DNA of 64,000 nucleotides from positions 1-64,000 of the forward strand of contig NZ_MUNT01000013.1 of NCBI RefSeq assembly GCF_002001175.1, in the 5' to 3' direction. Below are positions 8,929 to 18,286 of the stretch, piece by piece. This DNA comes from Rhodanobacter sp. C03. GTDB lineage: Bacteria > Pseudomonadota > Gammaproteobacteria > Xanthomonadales > Rhodanobacteraceae. Made by a program: the position numbers and the translations under genes. The notes beneath the pieces are model-generated. The model made no database searches. It saw only the letters and a program-made list of their open reading frames with translations, and was not told the DNA's origin. The stretch's first letter is position 1, and every line of letters begins with the position of its first letter.

Positions 8929-10614
8929 ATGAGTGCCGCACCAAGCTATGTCCACGGCGGAAGCTCCAAACCGCTGCTGGGCGACACGCTGGGCTCGCTG
9001 ATCGACCGCATCGCTGCCGCCCATTCCGAGCGCCCGGCGCTGGTGGTGCGCGCGCAAAACGTGCGGATGAGCTATCGGCAATTCCATGCCGAAGTGGAGC
9101 GCATCGCCGCCGGCTTGCTGGCGCTGGGACTGCAGCGTGGCGACCGTGTCGGCATCTGGTCGCCGAACCGGGCCGAGTGGGTTGTGCTGCAGTTCGCTGC
9201 GCCGAAAGCCGGGTTGATCCTGGTCAACATCAACCCGGCCTACCGTGCGCATGAGCTGGAATACGCGCTCAACAAGGTGGCGTGCTGTGCGCTGGTGTTG
9301 CCGCGCCGCTTCAAGACCTCGCGCTACCTGGACATGCTGGGCGAGTTGGTGCCGGAACTGGCCGCCAGTACGCCTGGTCGGTTGAACGCGGCACGACTGC
9401 CGGCACTGCGCGAGGTGATCCTGCTCGATGAAGCGGCGGCGGGCACGCGCAGCTGGCGGCAGCTGGCGGCGCTCGGCGATGCCGCGGCGCTGGCCAAGCT
9501 GCATGCGCTGGAGCCGGAACTCGGCTTCGACGATCCGGTGAATATCCAGTTCACCTCCGGCACCACCGGTGCGCCGAAGGGCGCCACGCTGACCCACCAC
9601 AACATCATCAACAACGGCTACTTCATCGGCGAGGCGATGCATCTCACCGAACAGGACCGGCTTTGCATCCCAGTCCCGTTCTACCACTGCTTCGGCATGG
9701 TGCTGGGCAATCTTGCCTGCGTCACCCACGGCGCCTGCATGGTGGTCCCGGGCGAGGGTTTCGACGCACTGGCCACGCTGGAAACAGTGGCGGCGGAACG
9801 CTGCACCGGGCTGCATGGTGTGCCGACGATGTTCATCGCCGAACTCGAACATCCGCGCTTCGCCGAGTTCGACCTGAGTAGCCTGCGCACCGGCATCATG
9901 GCCGGCTCGCCGTGCCCGATCGAAGTGATGCGCCGCGTGGCCAGCGAGATGCACATGGCCGAGGTCACCATCGCCTACGGCATGACCGAGACCAGTCCGG
10001 TCAGCTTCCAGACCGTGCCCGAGGATCCGCTCGAACGCCGTGTCGGCAGCGTCGGGCGGATCCACCCGTATCTCGAGGTGAAGCTGGTCGACGAACACGG
10101 CAGGGTGGTGTCGCGCGGCGAGACGGGCGAGCTGTGTACACGCGGCTATTCGGTGATGCTCGGCTACTGGGACGACGCAGCGCGCACCGGCGAGGTGATC
10201 GACCAGGCCGGCTGGATGCACACCGGCGATCTGGCGGTGATCGACGCGGACGACTACTGCAGCATCGTCGGGCGGCTTAAGGACATGATCATCCGCGGCG
10301 GCGAGAACGTGTATCCGCGCGAGATCGAGGAATTCCTCTACACCCATCCGAAGGTGCAGGACGTGCAGGTGTTCGGCGTGCCCGATGCGAAGTTCGGCGA
10401 GCAGGCCTGCGCGTGGATCCGCCTGCGCGAAGGCTGCGCGGCCAGCGAAGCCGAGATCCAGGATTACTGTCGTCATCACCTGGCGTACTACAAGGTGCCG
10501 CACTACGTGCGCTTCGTCGACGAGTTCCCGATGACGGTGACCGGCAAGGTGCAGAAATTCCTGATGCGCGAGGCGATGACGGCCGAGCTTGGGCTTCAGC
10601 GAACCTCGTCGTAG
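8929..10614 (+). CDS. Acyl-CoA synthetase (AMP-binding)
   Basis: 561-residue member of the acyl/aryl-CoA synthetase family, activating a carboxylic acid through an acyl-AMP to the CoA thioester. Motifs: P-loop [18 protein letters not shown] (about residue 205), [24 protein letters not shown], the hinge [19 protein letters not shown], and TGKVQKF with the catalytic lysine near the C-terminus. It resembles medium/long-chain fatty acyl-CoA ligases of the FadD3/YngI type; the exact acid cannot be read from sequence. Start at 8929 follows CGGGAGAGC. The TAG stop lies inside a 16-base palindrome. Confidence 0.92.
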   Translation: MSAAPSYVHGGSSKPLLGDTLGSLIDRIAAAHSERPALVVRAQNVRMSYRQFHAEVERIAAGLLALGLQRGDRVGIWSPNRAEWVVLQFAAPKAGLILVNINPAYRAHELEYALNKVACCALVLPRRFKTSRYLDMLGELVPELAASTPGRLNAARLPALREVILLDEAAAGTRSWRQLAALGDAAALAKLHALEPELGFDDPVNIQFTSGTTGAPKGATLTHHNIINNGYFIGEAMHLTEQDRLCIPVPFYHCFGMVLGNLACVTHGACMVVPGEGFDALATLETVAAERCTGLHGVPTMFIAELEHPRFAEFDLSSLRTGIMAGSPCPIEVMRRVASEMHMAEVTIAYGMTETSPVSFQTVPEDPLERRVGSVGRIHPYLEVKLVDEHGRVVSRGETGELCTRGYSVMLGYWDDAARTGEVIDQAGWMHTGDLAVIDADDYCSIVGRLKDMIIRGGENVYPREIEEFLYTHPKVQDVQVFGVPDAKFGEQACAWIRLREGCAASEAEIQDYCRHHLAYYKVPHYVRFVDEFPMTVTGKVQKFLMREAMTAELGLQRTSS

Positions 10615-10626
10615 GAGCGCTCCTAC
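10611..10626. repeat. Perfect 16-base palindrome carrying a stop codon
   Basis: GTAGGAGCGCTCCTAC, a collapsed form of the REP family whose arms elsewhere read GTAGGAGCG...CGCTCCTAC. Bases 10612-10614 are the TAG stop of the acyl-CoA synthetase. Confidence 0.75.
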
Positions 10627-10643
10627 AGTGGATTCGACCCGTT

Positions 10644-10883
10644 CTACCGCCCGAGGCGATCGTGATTGAGCGGATCCTTGCCCTCGCGCAACCGCATCAG
10701 GTCGTACTCGGACAGACTGTCGCTGCGCGAATGGTCGGCGATGCGCGCCTGCGCGAACGCCAGCGTGGTGGTGGCGATTCCAACCAAGCCGATCAGCAGC
10801 CAGAAGCCCCAAGCACCTGCGCTGTGACGGGTGAAGCACAGCAGGAAGGCGAACAAGGTGAGGACGAGTAACAGCCAGCGCAT
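10644..10883 (-). CDS. Small membrane protein, function unknown
   Basis: 79 residues: two hydrophobic segments (LLLVLTLFAFLLCF and WGFWLLIGLVGIATTTLAFA) and a charged C-terminal tail (EYDLMRLREGKDPLNHDRLGR). It is predicted to lie in the inner membrane with a cytoplasmic tail. Start at 10883 is preceded by an AGGGG stretch; the reading frame continues upstream without protein-like sequence. I do not recognise a family. It converges with the acyl-CoA synthetase and is divergent from the radical SAM gene. Confidence 0.65.
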   Translation of the reverse strand: MRWLLLVLTLFAFLLCFTRHSAGAWGFWLLIGLVGIATTTLAFAQARIADHSRSDSLSEYDLMRLREGKDPLNHDRLGR

Positions 10884-11022
10884 GATGGGCCCCTGACACG
10901 TGAAACACGCCGCCTGCCGCGGCCGGACGCGCGCATCATAGCGCCGTCGAAGTGCGCCTGGCAGGCGCTGGGTCACGCGTCTGAAAGATGTCGCGGCGGC
11001 TGAGACATCGCCGCGGCACACT

Positions 11023-12147
11023 GTGCCGATGGATGATTCGCTGCCGCCGCCAACCCCGCACGATCAAGCTCAAACGAGCCGGATGATCAAGGGCCGTGGT
11101 GCCGCTTCCAATCCCGAAGGCCGCTTCGAGAACATCCGCCACCAGACCGAGGACGACGGCTGGCAGAGCGCGTTGCTGGACGAGCAGGCGCCGCGCCCGC
11201 GCACCGAGGTCACCGAGGAGCGCGCCCGCAGCGTGATCAGCCGCAATGACTCGCCGGATATCGCTTTCAGCCAGGCGATTAATCCGTACCGCGGTTGCGA
11301 ACATGGCTGCATATATTGCTTTGCACGGCCGTCGCACAGCTATCTCAATCTGTCGCCCGGTCTCGACTTCGAGACCAAGCTGCGCGCGAAGGGTAACTTC
11401 GCCGAGGTGCTGCGCGCCGAGCTGGCCAAACCCGGTTACGTGATCAGCCCGATCAACATCGGCAGCAATACTGATCCGTACCAGCCGATCGAGAAGCGGT
11501 GGCGGCTGACCCGCGCCGCGCTGGAACTGCTCGCCGAATGCCATCATCCGTGCACCATCGTCACCAAGAATGCACTGGTCGAACGCGACCTCGACATCCT
11601 GGTGCCGATGGCACGCGAGCGGCTGGTGCAGGTATTCGTCTCGGTCAACTCGCTGGACAACCATCTGGCCGCGAAACTCGAACCACGCGCCAGCGCGCCA
11701 CATCGGCGGATCAAGGCGATCCGCACCCTGGCCGACGCCGGCGTACCGGTCGGCGTGCTGGTGGCACCGATCATTCCAGCACTCAACGACAAGGATATGG
11801 AAGCCGTCATGGCGCAGGCCGCCGAGGCCGGCGCGCGCTGCGCCGGCTACACCACGCTGCGCCTGCCGTACGAGTTGAAGCAGTTGTTCCGCGAATGGCT
11901 CGCTCTGCACGCACCGCAGCGCGCCGAGCACGTGATGAGCCTGGTACAGCAGATGAACGGTGGTCGCGACTACGACAGCAACTTCGCCACCCGCATGCGC
12001 GGCCAAGGCGTGTTCGCCGACTTGCTGCGCCGACGCTTCGAGGTGGCCTGCCGCAAGCACGGCTTCGGCCGTGCGCGCGAACTCCAACTCGATACATCGC
12101 CTTTCGTGCCGCCGCGCAAGCCGTCGCCGCAGGGTGAGTTGTTCTGA
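11023..12147 (+). CDS. PA0069-family radical SAM protein
   Basis: 374-residue radical SAM enzyme. The iron-sulfur motif CxxxCxxC is in NPYRGCEHGCIYCFARPSH (about residue 95), followed by the SAM-barrel segments INIGSNTDPYQPIEK and FVSVNSLDNHLAAKLEP. This family (PA0069/Rv2578c type, related to SplB) has no firmly established reaction. The frame can begin at GTG 11023 or ATG 11029; the second is equally likely. It stands alone between two minus-strand units. Confidence 0.88.
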   Translation: MPMDDSLPPPTPHDQAQTSRMIKGRGAASNPEGRFENIRHQTEDDGWQSALLDEQAPRPRTEVTEERARSVISRNDSPDIAFSQAINPYRGCEHGCIYCFARPSHSYLNLSPGLDFETKLRAKGNFAEVLRAELAKPGYVISPINIGSNTDPYQPIEKRWRLTRAALELLAECHHPCTIVTKNALVERDLDILVPMARERLVQVFVSVNSLDNHLAAKLEPRASAPHRRIKAIRTLADAGVPVGVLVAPIIPALNDKDMEAVMAQAAEAGARCAGYTTLRLPYELKQLFREWLALHAPQRAEHVMSLVQQMNGGRDYDSNFATRMRGQGVFADLLRRRFEVACRKHGFGRARELQLDTSPFVPPRKPSPQGELF

Positions 12148-12167
12148 AGCAATCGTGTCGCGTGGCC

Positions 12168-13640
12168 TCAATGCACCAGGAACGGATGAGGTTGTTGCAT
12201 CAGGTCGCGCCAGCCGCGACGCCCTAACCAAGACATCGTTGCAACCAGCAGCAGCCATGCGATCGCCAGTGGCGGCAGCAGCGAGGCGGCCCACGACATC
12301 GGATGGTTTCCCAGTGCCGTGGTAGGCAGGAACAGGCTCAGCACGGTCAGTACAAACACAGCGGTCAGCATCAGGCTGATCGCCGGGGTCGTGAGCGCGC
12401 GTCCTCCGAACAGGTTGAGAACGATGGCCACGGTGATCGTCGCCGCGCCCAGTTGCGCCAGCAGCATGAACGACAACAGCACCGCGTGGCTCTGCCACCA
12501 CAGCATCGCCACGACGGCCGGCAAGGCGAGCAGGGCATGCATCAACAAGGGCAAACCCAGGCCAACCCGCAGCAACGACTGCTTCGCATGAATGGGACTG
12601 CCGAGACCCGGTAACAGCGCGAGCAGGGAAAGTTCGGCGCTGGCGCGTTGCCAACGTTTGCTGATCCACACCATGGTGAGCAGACAGATCATCGGGCCGG
12701 CGATGACGGATAGCGAACCGAATGCACCGAGGAGGGCGCCTTTCGCTATTTCGCCGACATGCGCATCGAGATGGCCCGAGCGGGTGAGGAGAAGCGATCC
12801 GATCATCGGCAGCAGAACGATGCAGATCAGCAGTGCGAGTTGCTTGAGGTAGCTGCGCATGGTCTGCGGCAGGTACCAACCGCCCAGTGCGATCCGCAGC
12901 GCCTTGCGTGGATTTGCCGGCCCGACGTGATCGAAATCGATCACTGGCCGCAGCCAGTCCGGTCGCTGGCGCAGCATCCGGTTGTCGCCGATGTTGTTCC
13001 ACTGGCCCCAGCTACCGCTGCGGAACTGGATCACCATCGGCGACGACCATCCCATCGAGACATTTGGTCCGGCAAGCAGCAACTGGCGCCAGCGCAGGAT
13101 CACCGTGGCCAGCATAATCAGCACCACGAAGAAGCCCCAGTGGGCGAAGCGCGGATCGGCCATGCCGGGCAGGTCGAACCGGCGCCATAACGCGGTAAGC
13201 AATGAAGGCATCAGGCCGATGAAGACGGCCACGAAGCGCGGCAACAGCGCGAACACCAGCCCGCAGGCGCCGAACAGCGCCAGCACGACTACCGCATTCC
13301 AGACGGGCAGGTCGAACATCGCCATGACGCCAGCGGGGAGTCCGATCGTCAGTGCGCCATACAGCAACAGGCTGAGCACGATGTGGCTCTGCACAGCCGG
13401 CACGCGTAACTGACGCATGTCGATGGCCAACAACAGGCACGTCGAGAAAAAGAACGCCCAGAGATAGAGCAGACCGAAGCCGTAGAGGGTAATCGCACCG
13501 ACCCAGCGTTCAGGCTTCGCGACGAGCGTGCCGATGGCGATGGCGCCGCTGAGGCACAGCACGAAGACCACCACCGACAACCAGCGCAGCGAGCGATGCG
13601 CCGAGCGCCATGGCACCTGCAGCAATGCCAGCGGATTCAT
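12168..13640 (-). CDS. ABC transporter permease
   Basis: 490-residue inner-membrane protein with about twelve hydrophobic segments and no recognisable substrate site. Its start (MNPLALLQVPWRSAHRS) overlaps the stop of the ATP-binding protein gene as ATGA, so the two are translated together and probably form one exporter-type ABC system. It is the last gene of the GntR-ATPase-permease operon. The longer open frame upstream is only the complement of the ATPase gene. Confidence 0.82.
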   Translation of the reverse strand: MNPLALLQVPWRSAHRSLRWLSVVVFVLCLSGAIAIGTLVAKPERWVGAITLYGFGLLYLWAFFFSTCLLLAIDMRQLRVPAVQSHIVLSLLLYGALTIGLPAGVMAMFDLPVWNAVVVLALFGACGLVFALLPRFVAVFIGLMPSLLTALWRRFDLPGMADPRFAHWGFFVVLIMLATVILRWRQLLLAGPNVSMGWSSPMVIQFRSGSWGQWNNIGDNRMLRQRPDWLRPVIDFDHVGPANPRKALRIALGGWYLPQTMRSYLKQLALLICIVLLPMIGSLLLTRSGHLDAHVGEIAKGALLGAFGSLSVIAGPMICLLTMVWISKRWQRASAELSLLALLPGLGSPIHAKQSLLRVGLGLPLLMHALLALPAVVAMLWWQSHAVLLSFMLLAQLGAATITVAIVLNLFGGRALTTPAISLMLTAVFVLTVLSLFLPTTALGNHPMSWAASLLPPLAIAWLLLVATMSWLGRRGWRDLMQQPHPFLVH

Positions 13641-14530
13641 TCGGCGATCTCCACGAAAAGATCTTCCAGTCCCAGCGTATCGACGCGGGCGCCGGGCAGA
13701 TGTGCAGCCTCGGGCCACTGGCCGCGGGTATCCCGTTCGATGACCAGGCTGAGGCTGCCGTCGTCGTAGCGGCGCCGACTCAGCGACGCCACCGGTGCGG
13801 CTGCGCTCATCTTTCCCGGCAACCACAGGCGCGCGTAGCGCTCCTTGGTTTCGTCGACGCTGCAACGCATCAGCAATTTGCCCTGATGCAGGAAGGCAAC
13901 GTCCGAGGCGACCCGCTCAAGATCCGACACGATATGGGTGGAGAACAGCACGGTGGTGCCGGACTCGCCAGCGCGTAGCGCCACTTCGCGCAACAGCTCG
14001 CGACGTGCCACCGGATCAAGCGCGGCGGCCGGCTCGTCCAGCACCAGCAGCTCCGGCTGCGAGGCCAATGCGCGAACCAGATCGACGCGTTGGCGTTCGC
14101 CCGGCGACAGCTTGGCGAGCAGCTTGTTCGGCTGGATCTGCCAGCGCTCCAGCGTGTTCCTGACGAAGTCTTGGTCCCAGCGCGGATAGAAGCGCCCGAC
14201 ATAATCGAGCATCTGCTGCGCGGTAAGCCACGCCAGCGCTTCGGGCTGCTGCGGCACATAGGCGATGCGTGCCTTGGTGTTGTCATCGAGCTTCAGCGCC
14301 GGCTCGCCGAACACGCGTGCTTCACCGCGGAGCGGCTTCAACAGGCCGAGCATGGTGCGGATCAGGGTAGACTTGCCGGCGCCGTTGCGGCCGATCAGCC
14401 CGAGCACGCTGCCCGGTTCCAGCGTCAGGTCGACACCGGTGAGCACGTTGCTGCCCTCGTAACAGTGGACGAGTCCGCTCACGCTCAGCGGCGCGGCAGT
14501 GGATTCCGTTTCACGAAGCATCGCGTTCAT
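13637..14530 (-). CDS. ABC transporter ATP-binding protein
   Basis: 297-residue cytoplasmic ATPase. Walker A GLIGRNGAGKST (about residue 42), Q-loop YVPQQPE, signature LSPGERQRVDL, Walker B LLVLDEPAAALDP and the H-loop FSTHIVSDLE are all intact; the last 90 residues form an extra domain. It is of the YtrB/CcmA-like drug or antimicrobial-response export class. It starts one base after the GntR stop and overlaps the permease start. Confidence 0.92.
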   Translation of the reverse strand: MNAMLRETESTAAPLSVSGLVHCYEGSNVLTGVDLTLEPGSVLGLIGRNGAGKSTLIRTMLGLLKPLRGEARVFGEPALKLDDNTKARIAYVPQQPEALAWLTAQQMLDYVGRFYPRWDQDFVRNTLERWQIQPNKLLAKLSPGERQRVDLVRALASQPELLVLDEPAAALDPVARRELLREVALRAGESGTTVLFSTHIVSDLERVASDVAFLHQGKLLMRCSVDETKERYARLWLPGKMSAAAPVASLSRRRYDDGSLSLVIERDTRGQWPEAAHLPGARVDTLGLEDLFVEIAE

Positions 14531-14531
14531 C

Positions 14532-14915
14532 TCATTCCCCCAGCAGTTTGGTCAGCCGCCGCAGTACCGGTTCGGCGGGCAGTTCGAGTTCACGGGTGTG
14601 GCGCACCAGCGCCTGCAGTTGCGGTTCCAGCAGGGCGAGCCGATGACTTTCGGTCTGGATGGCCTTGCGCGTGGCGGCCACCACCATGCCCTTGCCGCGC
14701 TGGCGCTCGAGCAGGCCCTCGCTTTCGGCGATGCCGTAGGCGCGCGACACGGTCATCGGATTGATCGCGTGGAAACCGGCGACGTCACGCACGGAAGGCA
14801 GCGAGTCACCGGCAGCGAGTTGGCCGCCGGCAATCAGTCGGCGCAACTGTCCGACGATCTGCCGGTAGATCGGTTCCGGCGCGGTGGGTTGAACGGTGAG
14901 CAGTGAGGCATCCAT
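14532..14915 (-). CDS. GntR-family (YtrA type) transcriptional regulator
   Basis: 127-residue repressor-type protein: an N-terminal winged helix-turn-helix (PIYRQIVGQLRRLIAGGQL, then SVRDVAGFHAINPMTVSRAY) and a short C-terminal dimerisation tail, the size of YtrA regulators. YtrA proteins control adjacent ABC exporters, here the next two genes. Start at 14915 (MDASLLTVQP) rather than 14951 because the protein homology begins there and a likely operator overlaps the upstream part. Confidence 0.88.
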   Translation of the reverse strand: MDASLLTVQPTAPEPIYRQIVGQLRRLIAGGQLAAGDSLPSVRDVAGFHAINPMTVSRAYGIAESEGLLERQRGKGMVVAATRKAIQTESHRLALLEPQLQALVRHTRELELPAEPVLRRLTKLLGE

Positions 14916-14916
14916 G

Positions 14917-14936
14917 TGTATCAGTACAGCAATACA
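14917..14936. promoter_or_regulatory. Candidate GntR (YtrA) operator
   Basis: TGTAT and ATACA half-sites 10 bases apart, immediately upstream of the regulator's start codon. The position suits autoregulation of the GntR-ABC operon. The arms match only over five bases, so this is a suggestion. Confidence 0.35.
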
Positions 14937-15074
14937 CTTGGTACGTGTCAAGCATGACTTGTGGCAGCGGCGTGAATCATCGTGGCTATTGCTGCCGCGA
15001 ACATGAAAAGGCCGTCGGGCGTTGGATGCCGGCGGCCATAGGTCAGGTCATCATCAAAGCCTTTGCGGCGCGAA

Positions 15075-17132
15075 CTAGTTCGTCGCGGGCAGGTATTTCT
15101 CGAACCAGCCCAGCGCCCGCTGCAACACGTCGCGCTGATGTACCGGGTCGACGAAGTGGTGTCCCTCGTTCGGATACACCACCAGCGAGGTCGGCACACC
15201 CTGCGCGCGCAGCGCATGCCACATCTCGAACGATTGCGGTGCCGGGCATTCGGCGTCGCGGTCACCGACCACGATCAACGTGGGTGTCTTCGCCTGTTTG
15301 ATGAAGTTGATCGCCGAGCTCTTCGCGTACACCGCCGGATCGTCGTACACGCTGGCACCGAAGAACGGTGGCATCCACTGGTCGATCAGGTTTTGTCCGT
15401 AATAGCTCTGCCAGTTGGAGATGCCGGCACCGGCCACCACGGCGCGGAAGCGCTGGGTCTGGGTCGGTGCGAACATGCTCATGAAGCCGCCGTAGCTCCA
15501 GCCGGTAAGGCCGAGGCGCTTGTCGTCGATCGGCAGCTTCTTTTCCACCGCGTCGATGCCGGCGAGGGTGTCGCGCAGGTCGCCGTAGCCAAAGTCCTTG
15601 CGGTTCGCCTGCACGAACTTCTCGCCCTGGCCGTAGCTGCCACGCGGGTTCGTCATCAGCACGAAATAGCCCAGTGCCGATAGCGGTGCGCCGCCGTAGC
15701 CCACGCTGGGCCAACTCGGAATCACCGCGCTGGACGGCCCACCGTGCACCACCACGATCATCGGATAGGTTTTCTTCGGGTCGTAGTCGGCCGGATACAG
15801 CAGCCAGCCCTGCACATGGAGGCCCTCGTTGTTCCATTCGACCGATTCGGCGTTGCCCCAACTCGGTTTCAGCGCGGCATTGATGGCGGTGACCGCGGGT
15901 GGTGGCGTGCTGCCGAGTGCGCCGGCATGCACTTCGGGCGCGGCGGCATAGGAACTCTGGATAAAGGCGATCTTTTGCTGGTCGTGCGAGAGTGATACCG
16001 CCAGGGCGGCAGTGCCATCGCCAACGTTGGCCGGCAGGGTGAACCACACTTTCTGCTGGGTCGCGCGGTCGTCGTGCACGGCATAGTCGGCGAGCTGCAC
16101 CTGGCCGTTGCTGATCTGGTTCACCAGCAGCGATTGCAGCCCGCTCCAGCTGAACCACGATGGCGTGACATGGATGCCGGGTGTGAGATTGCTGAGCGCG
16201 CCGCCTGCACTCGGCACAGCATAGATGTCGCCGCCAGTGGCGCCCTGGTCGCTCATCAGCCCGCCGATGAAGGCGATTCGCGAGCCATCCGGCGACCAGC
16301 GCGGCAGTGCGATCTGCAGGCCGTGCAGTGAACCGCTGTCGGCATTCGCGGGGTCGACCAGCACGGTGGCGGCAGCATCAGGTTGCGCCGACTGCACGTA
16401 GAGCTTGGCGATCCACCAGTTGTTGTCGCCCGGCGGCAACGCGGCGGTATAGGCGATACGCGAACCGTCCGGCGACCAGTGGAATTCGTACGCATACATG
16501 CCGGCCGGAGTGAGTTCGCGCAGCCTGCCGCTAGCGACATCGAGGCTGGCCACGTGTTGCACTTCCACGCCGGTCACACCCACCTCACCGGCCGCCGGCT
16601 TCGCCGCCGCCAGCGCGCTGGCGTGGCGGGTGGCGCCGGGCACATACAGAAAGCCGAGCGAATTGCCGTCGGCGGTCCATTGCAGCGCACGCGCGTAGCC
16701 TTTCAATTGGGCCAGTCGCGCGGGTGCGCCGTTGCCGGCGGTGTCGGCCAGATAGATGTCGTTCTGCATCGCCTTGGTGCTGGTCATGTCGATGCTGCAG
16801 TTGGACACGAACGCGAGATGACGTGAATCCGGCGCCCACGCGATGCCGGACTCAGCGCAGCTGCCGCGCTTCGCCGCCGCGCTCACCGGATGCGCATGGC
16901 TGCCGTCGGCCGCCGCCACGGTGATCGTCGACTTGCCTTGCTGCTCGATCACCCAGGCCAGCTGTTTGCCGTCGGGCGAGATCGCCACGGCCTCGATCGG
17001 CTGCGTCCTGGTCAGCTGGGTCAGCAACTGCTCGATGCGCGGATCGACGCTGGCCGGTTCGGCGCACACCGCGGGCGCGAGCGCCATGGCCAGCAACAGC
17101 ATCGGGACGGGCAGGTGCGGACGTTTCAGCAT
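15075..17132 (-). CDS. Secreted S9-family prolyl oligopeptidase-like peptidase
   Basis: 685 residues with an N-terminal signal peptide (LPVPMLLLAMALAPAVCA), a beta-propeller region with repeated SPDG/APDS/SPDG blades (about 50-420) and a C-terminal alpha/beta-hydrolase domain. The catalytic triad is visible: Ser in GWSYGGF (about 546), Asp in VVGDRDAE (about 623) and His in NEGHHF (about 658). Enzymes of this group cleave short peptides in the periplasm, often dipeptides from the N-terminus. Stands alone, followed by the unrelated repeat-free gap before the GntR gene. Confidence 0.93.
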   Translation of the reverse strand: MLKRPHLPVPMLLLAMALAPAVCAEPASVDPRIEQLLTQLTRTQPIEAVAISPDGKQLAWVIEQQGKSTITVAAADGSHAHPVSAAAKRGSCAESGIAWAPDSRHLAFVSNCSIDMTSTKAMQNDIYLADTAGNGAPARLAQLKGYARALQWTADGNSLGFLYVPGATRHASALAAAKPAAGEVGVTGVEVQHVASLDVASGRLRELTPAGMYAYEFHWSPDGSRIAYTAALPPGDNNWWIAKLYVQSAQPDAAATVLVDPANADSGSLHGLQIALPRWSPDGSRIAFIGGLMSDQGATGGDIYAVPSAGGALSNLTPGIHVTPSWFSWSGLQSLLVNQISNGQVQLADYAVHDDRATQQKVWFTLPANVGDGTAALAVSLSHDQQKIAFIQSSYAAAPEVHAGALGSTPPPAVTAINAALKPSWGNAESVEWNNEGLHVQGWLLYPADYDPKKTYPMIVVVHGGPSSAVIPSWPSVGYGGAPLSALGYFVLMTNPRGSYGQGEKFVQANRKDFGYGDLRDTLAGIDAVEKKLPIDDKRLGLTGWSYGGFMSMFAPTQTQRFRAVVAGAGISNWQSYYGQNLIDQWMPPFFGASVYDDPAVYAKSSAINFIKQAKTPTLIVVGDRDAECPAPQSFEMWHALRAQGVPTSLVVYPNEGHHFVDPVHQRDVLQRALGWFEKYLPATN

Positions 17133-17224
17133 GGTGGGCTCCGGTGTGGCGAAACCATCACGCTACAGCCGGTCCTTCCGCACGCCAAGTGCAGAAGGGC
17201 ATGACCCAGCCGCCTGCCCTGCGA

Positions 17225-18151
17225 TCAGTGTGCTGGCGGCACCTCGGCAGCGGCCTGACGTGCGGCGGCCATCGCCGCGAGTTTGGCGCGGATGCCCGGG
17301 ATCGCCGCCAGCGCGGCCCGTTCGCCTTCGAGGATCGCCTGATTCTTCAGCTCGAAATCGGTCGAACCGATACCACTGATGTTCGGCTGTATCACCACGT
17401 CGGCGCGCGCCATTTCCTGTGCACCCAGTTGCTGGCCCATGATCGCGATGGTCTGACCTACGATGTTCACCATGCCCTGCGGGTTGTTGCCGTTTGGCTT
17501 CGTCGAGATGTCCACCGCGATCACGAAATCGGCGCCGAGCTGGCGCGCCGCGTCCACCGGCACCGGGCTGACCACGCCGCCGTCGACGTAATGCTTGCCG
17601 CGGATTTCAACCGGCTCGAATACGCCGGGAATGCTGGAGGACGCGCGCACCGCCTGGCCGGTGTTGCCGCGCACGAACACCGTGCGCTGGCCGGTTTCCA
17701 GTTGCGTGGCAACCGCGGCGAACGGAATCTTCAACTGCTCGATCGGCTGCTTGTGCACCAGCTGGTTGACGTAATCCTGCAGCGCCTGACCCTGTACCAG
17801 GCCGCCGGAGAACAGCCGCACATCGCGGATCTTCGTTTCATCCAGACCGAACGCGGTCTGCTGCAACTGGAACGCGTCCATGCCGCTGGCGTAGAGCGCG
17901 CCGACCACACTGCCCGCACTCGTGCCGGCGACCACGTCGGGATGGATGCCGCTGGCCTCCAGCATCTTGATCACGCCGATATGCGCGAAGCCTTTCGCGG
18001 CACCGCCGCCGAGCGCCAGTCCGATTTTCAGCTTCAGCGGTGCCAGCGGCGGCACGATGACCGGCGGCGCTGGCGCGGGCTTGCTGCCACCGAAGCAGGC
18101 GCTCAGCGCGAGCGTGGCGAGCAATAGCAGCAGGTGGCGGCGGAAGGACAT
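17225..18151 (-). CDS. Patatin-like phospholipase lipoprotein (RssA type)
   Basis: 308 residues. The signal peptide ends in the lipobox LSAC (Cys19), so it is predicted to be a lipoprotein. The patatin catalytic dyad is present: oxyanion loop GGGAAKGF (about 48-55), Ser78 in GTSAGS and Asp in VDGG (about 190). It should hydrolyse acyl ester bonds of lipids in the envelope. It lies 93 bases upstream of the S9 peptidase on the same strand and could be co-transcribed with it. Confidence 0.92.
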   Translation of the reverse strand: MSFRRHLLLLLATLALSACFGGSKPAPAPPVIVPPLAPLKLKIGLALGGGAAKGFAHIGVIKMLEASGIHPDVVAGTSAGSVVGALYASGMDAFQLQQTAFGLDETKIRDVRLFSGGLVQGQALQDYVNQLVHKQPIEQLKIPFAAVATQLETGQRTVFVRGNTGQAVRASSSIPGVFEPVEIRGKHYVDGGVVSPVPVDAARQLGADFVIAVDISTKPNGNNPQGMVNIVGQTIAIMGQQLGAQEMARADVVIQPNISGIGSTDFELKNQAILEGERAALAAIPGIRAKLAAMAAARQAAAEVPPAH

Positions 18152-18247
18152 CGGTCGGATCGCGCGGGAGAGGATGAGAGGTACGAGTCTATGACCAGAT
18201 CATGGCGCGACCGGGGCGCAAGACAGGCCGCGGGGTTGCTCTTGCAC

Positions 18248-18280
18248 GGCTCCCTCCACCTGTTTCAGGTGAAGGGAGCC
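18248..18280. terminator. Long hairpin after fbp
   Basis: GGCTCCCT..ACCTG / CAGGT..AGGGAGCC, a near-perfect 15-base stem with a three-base loop, seven bases beyond the fbp stop. There is no T-run on the minus strand, so it may act as an mRNA-stabilising or Rho-assisted end rather than a strict intrinsic terminator. Confidence 0.55.
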
Positions 18281-18286
18281 ACTGTG

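Noticed and set aside
8884-10908. 674-codon minus-strand open frame
   Set aside because: Complement of the acyl-CoA synthetase gene; His/Arg-rich, no family signature, a frame kept open by high GC.
10936-13002. 688-codon minus-strand open frame
   Set aside because: Lies under the radical SAM and ABC permease genes and has no domain-like sequence.
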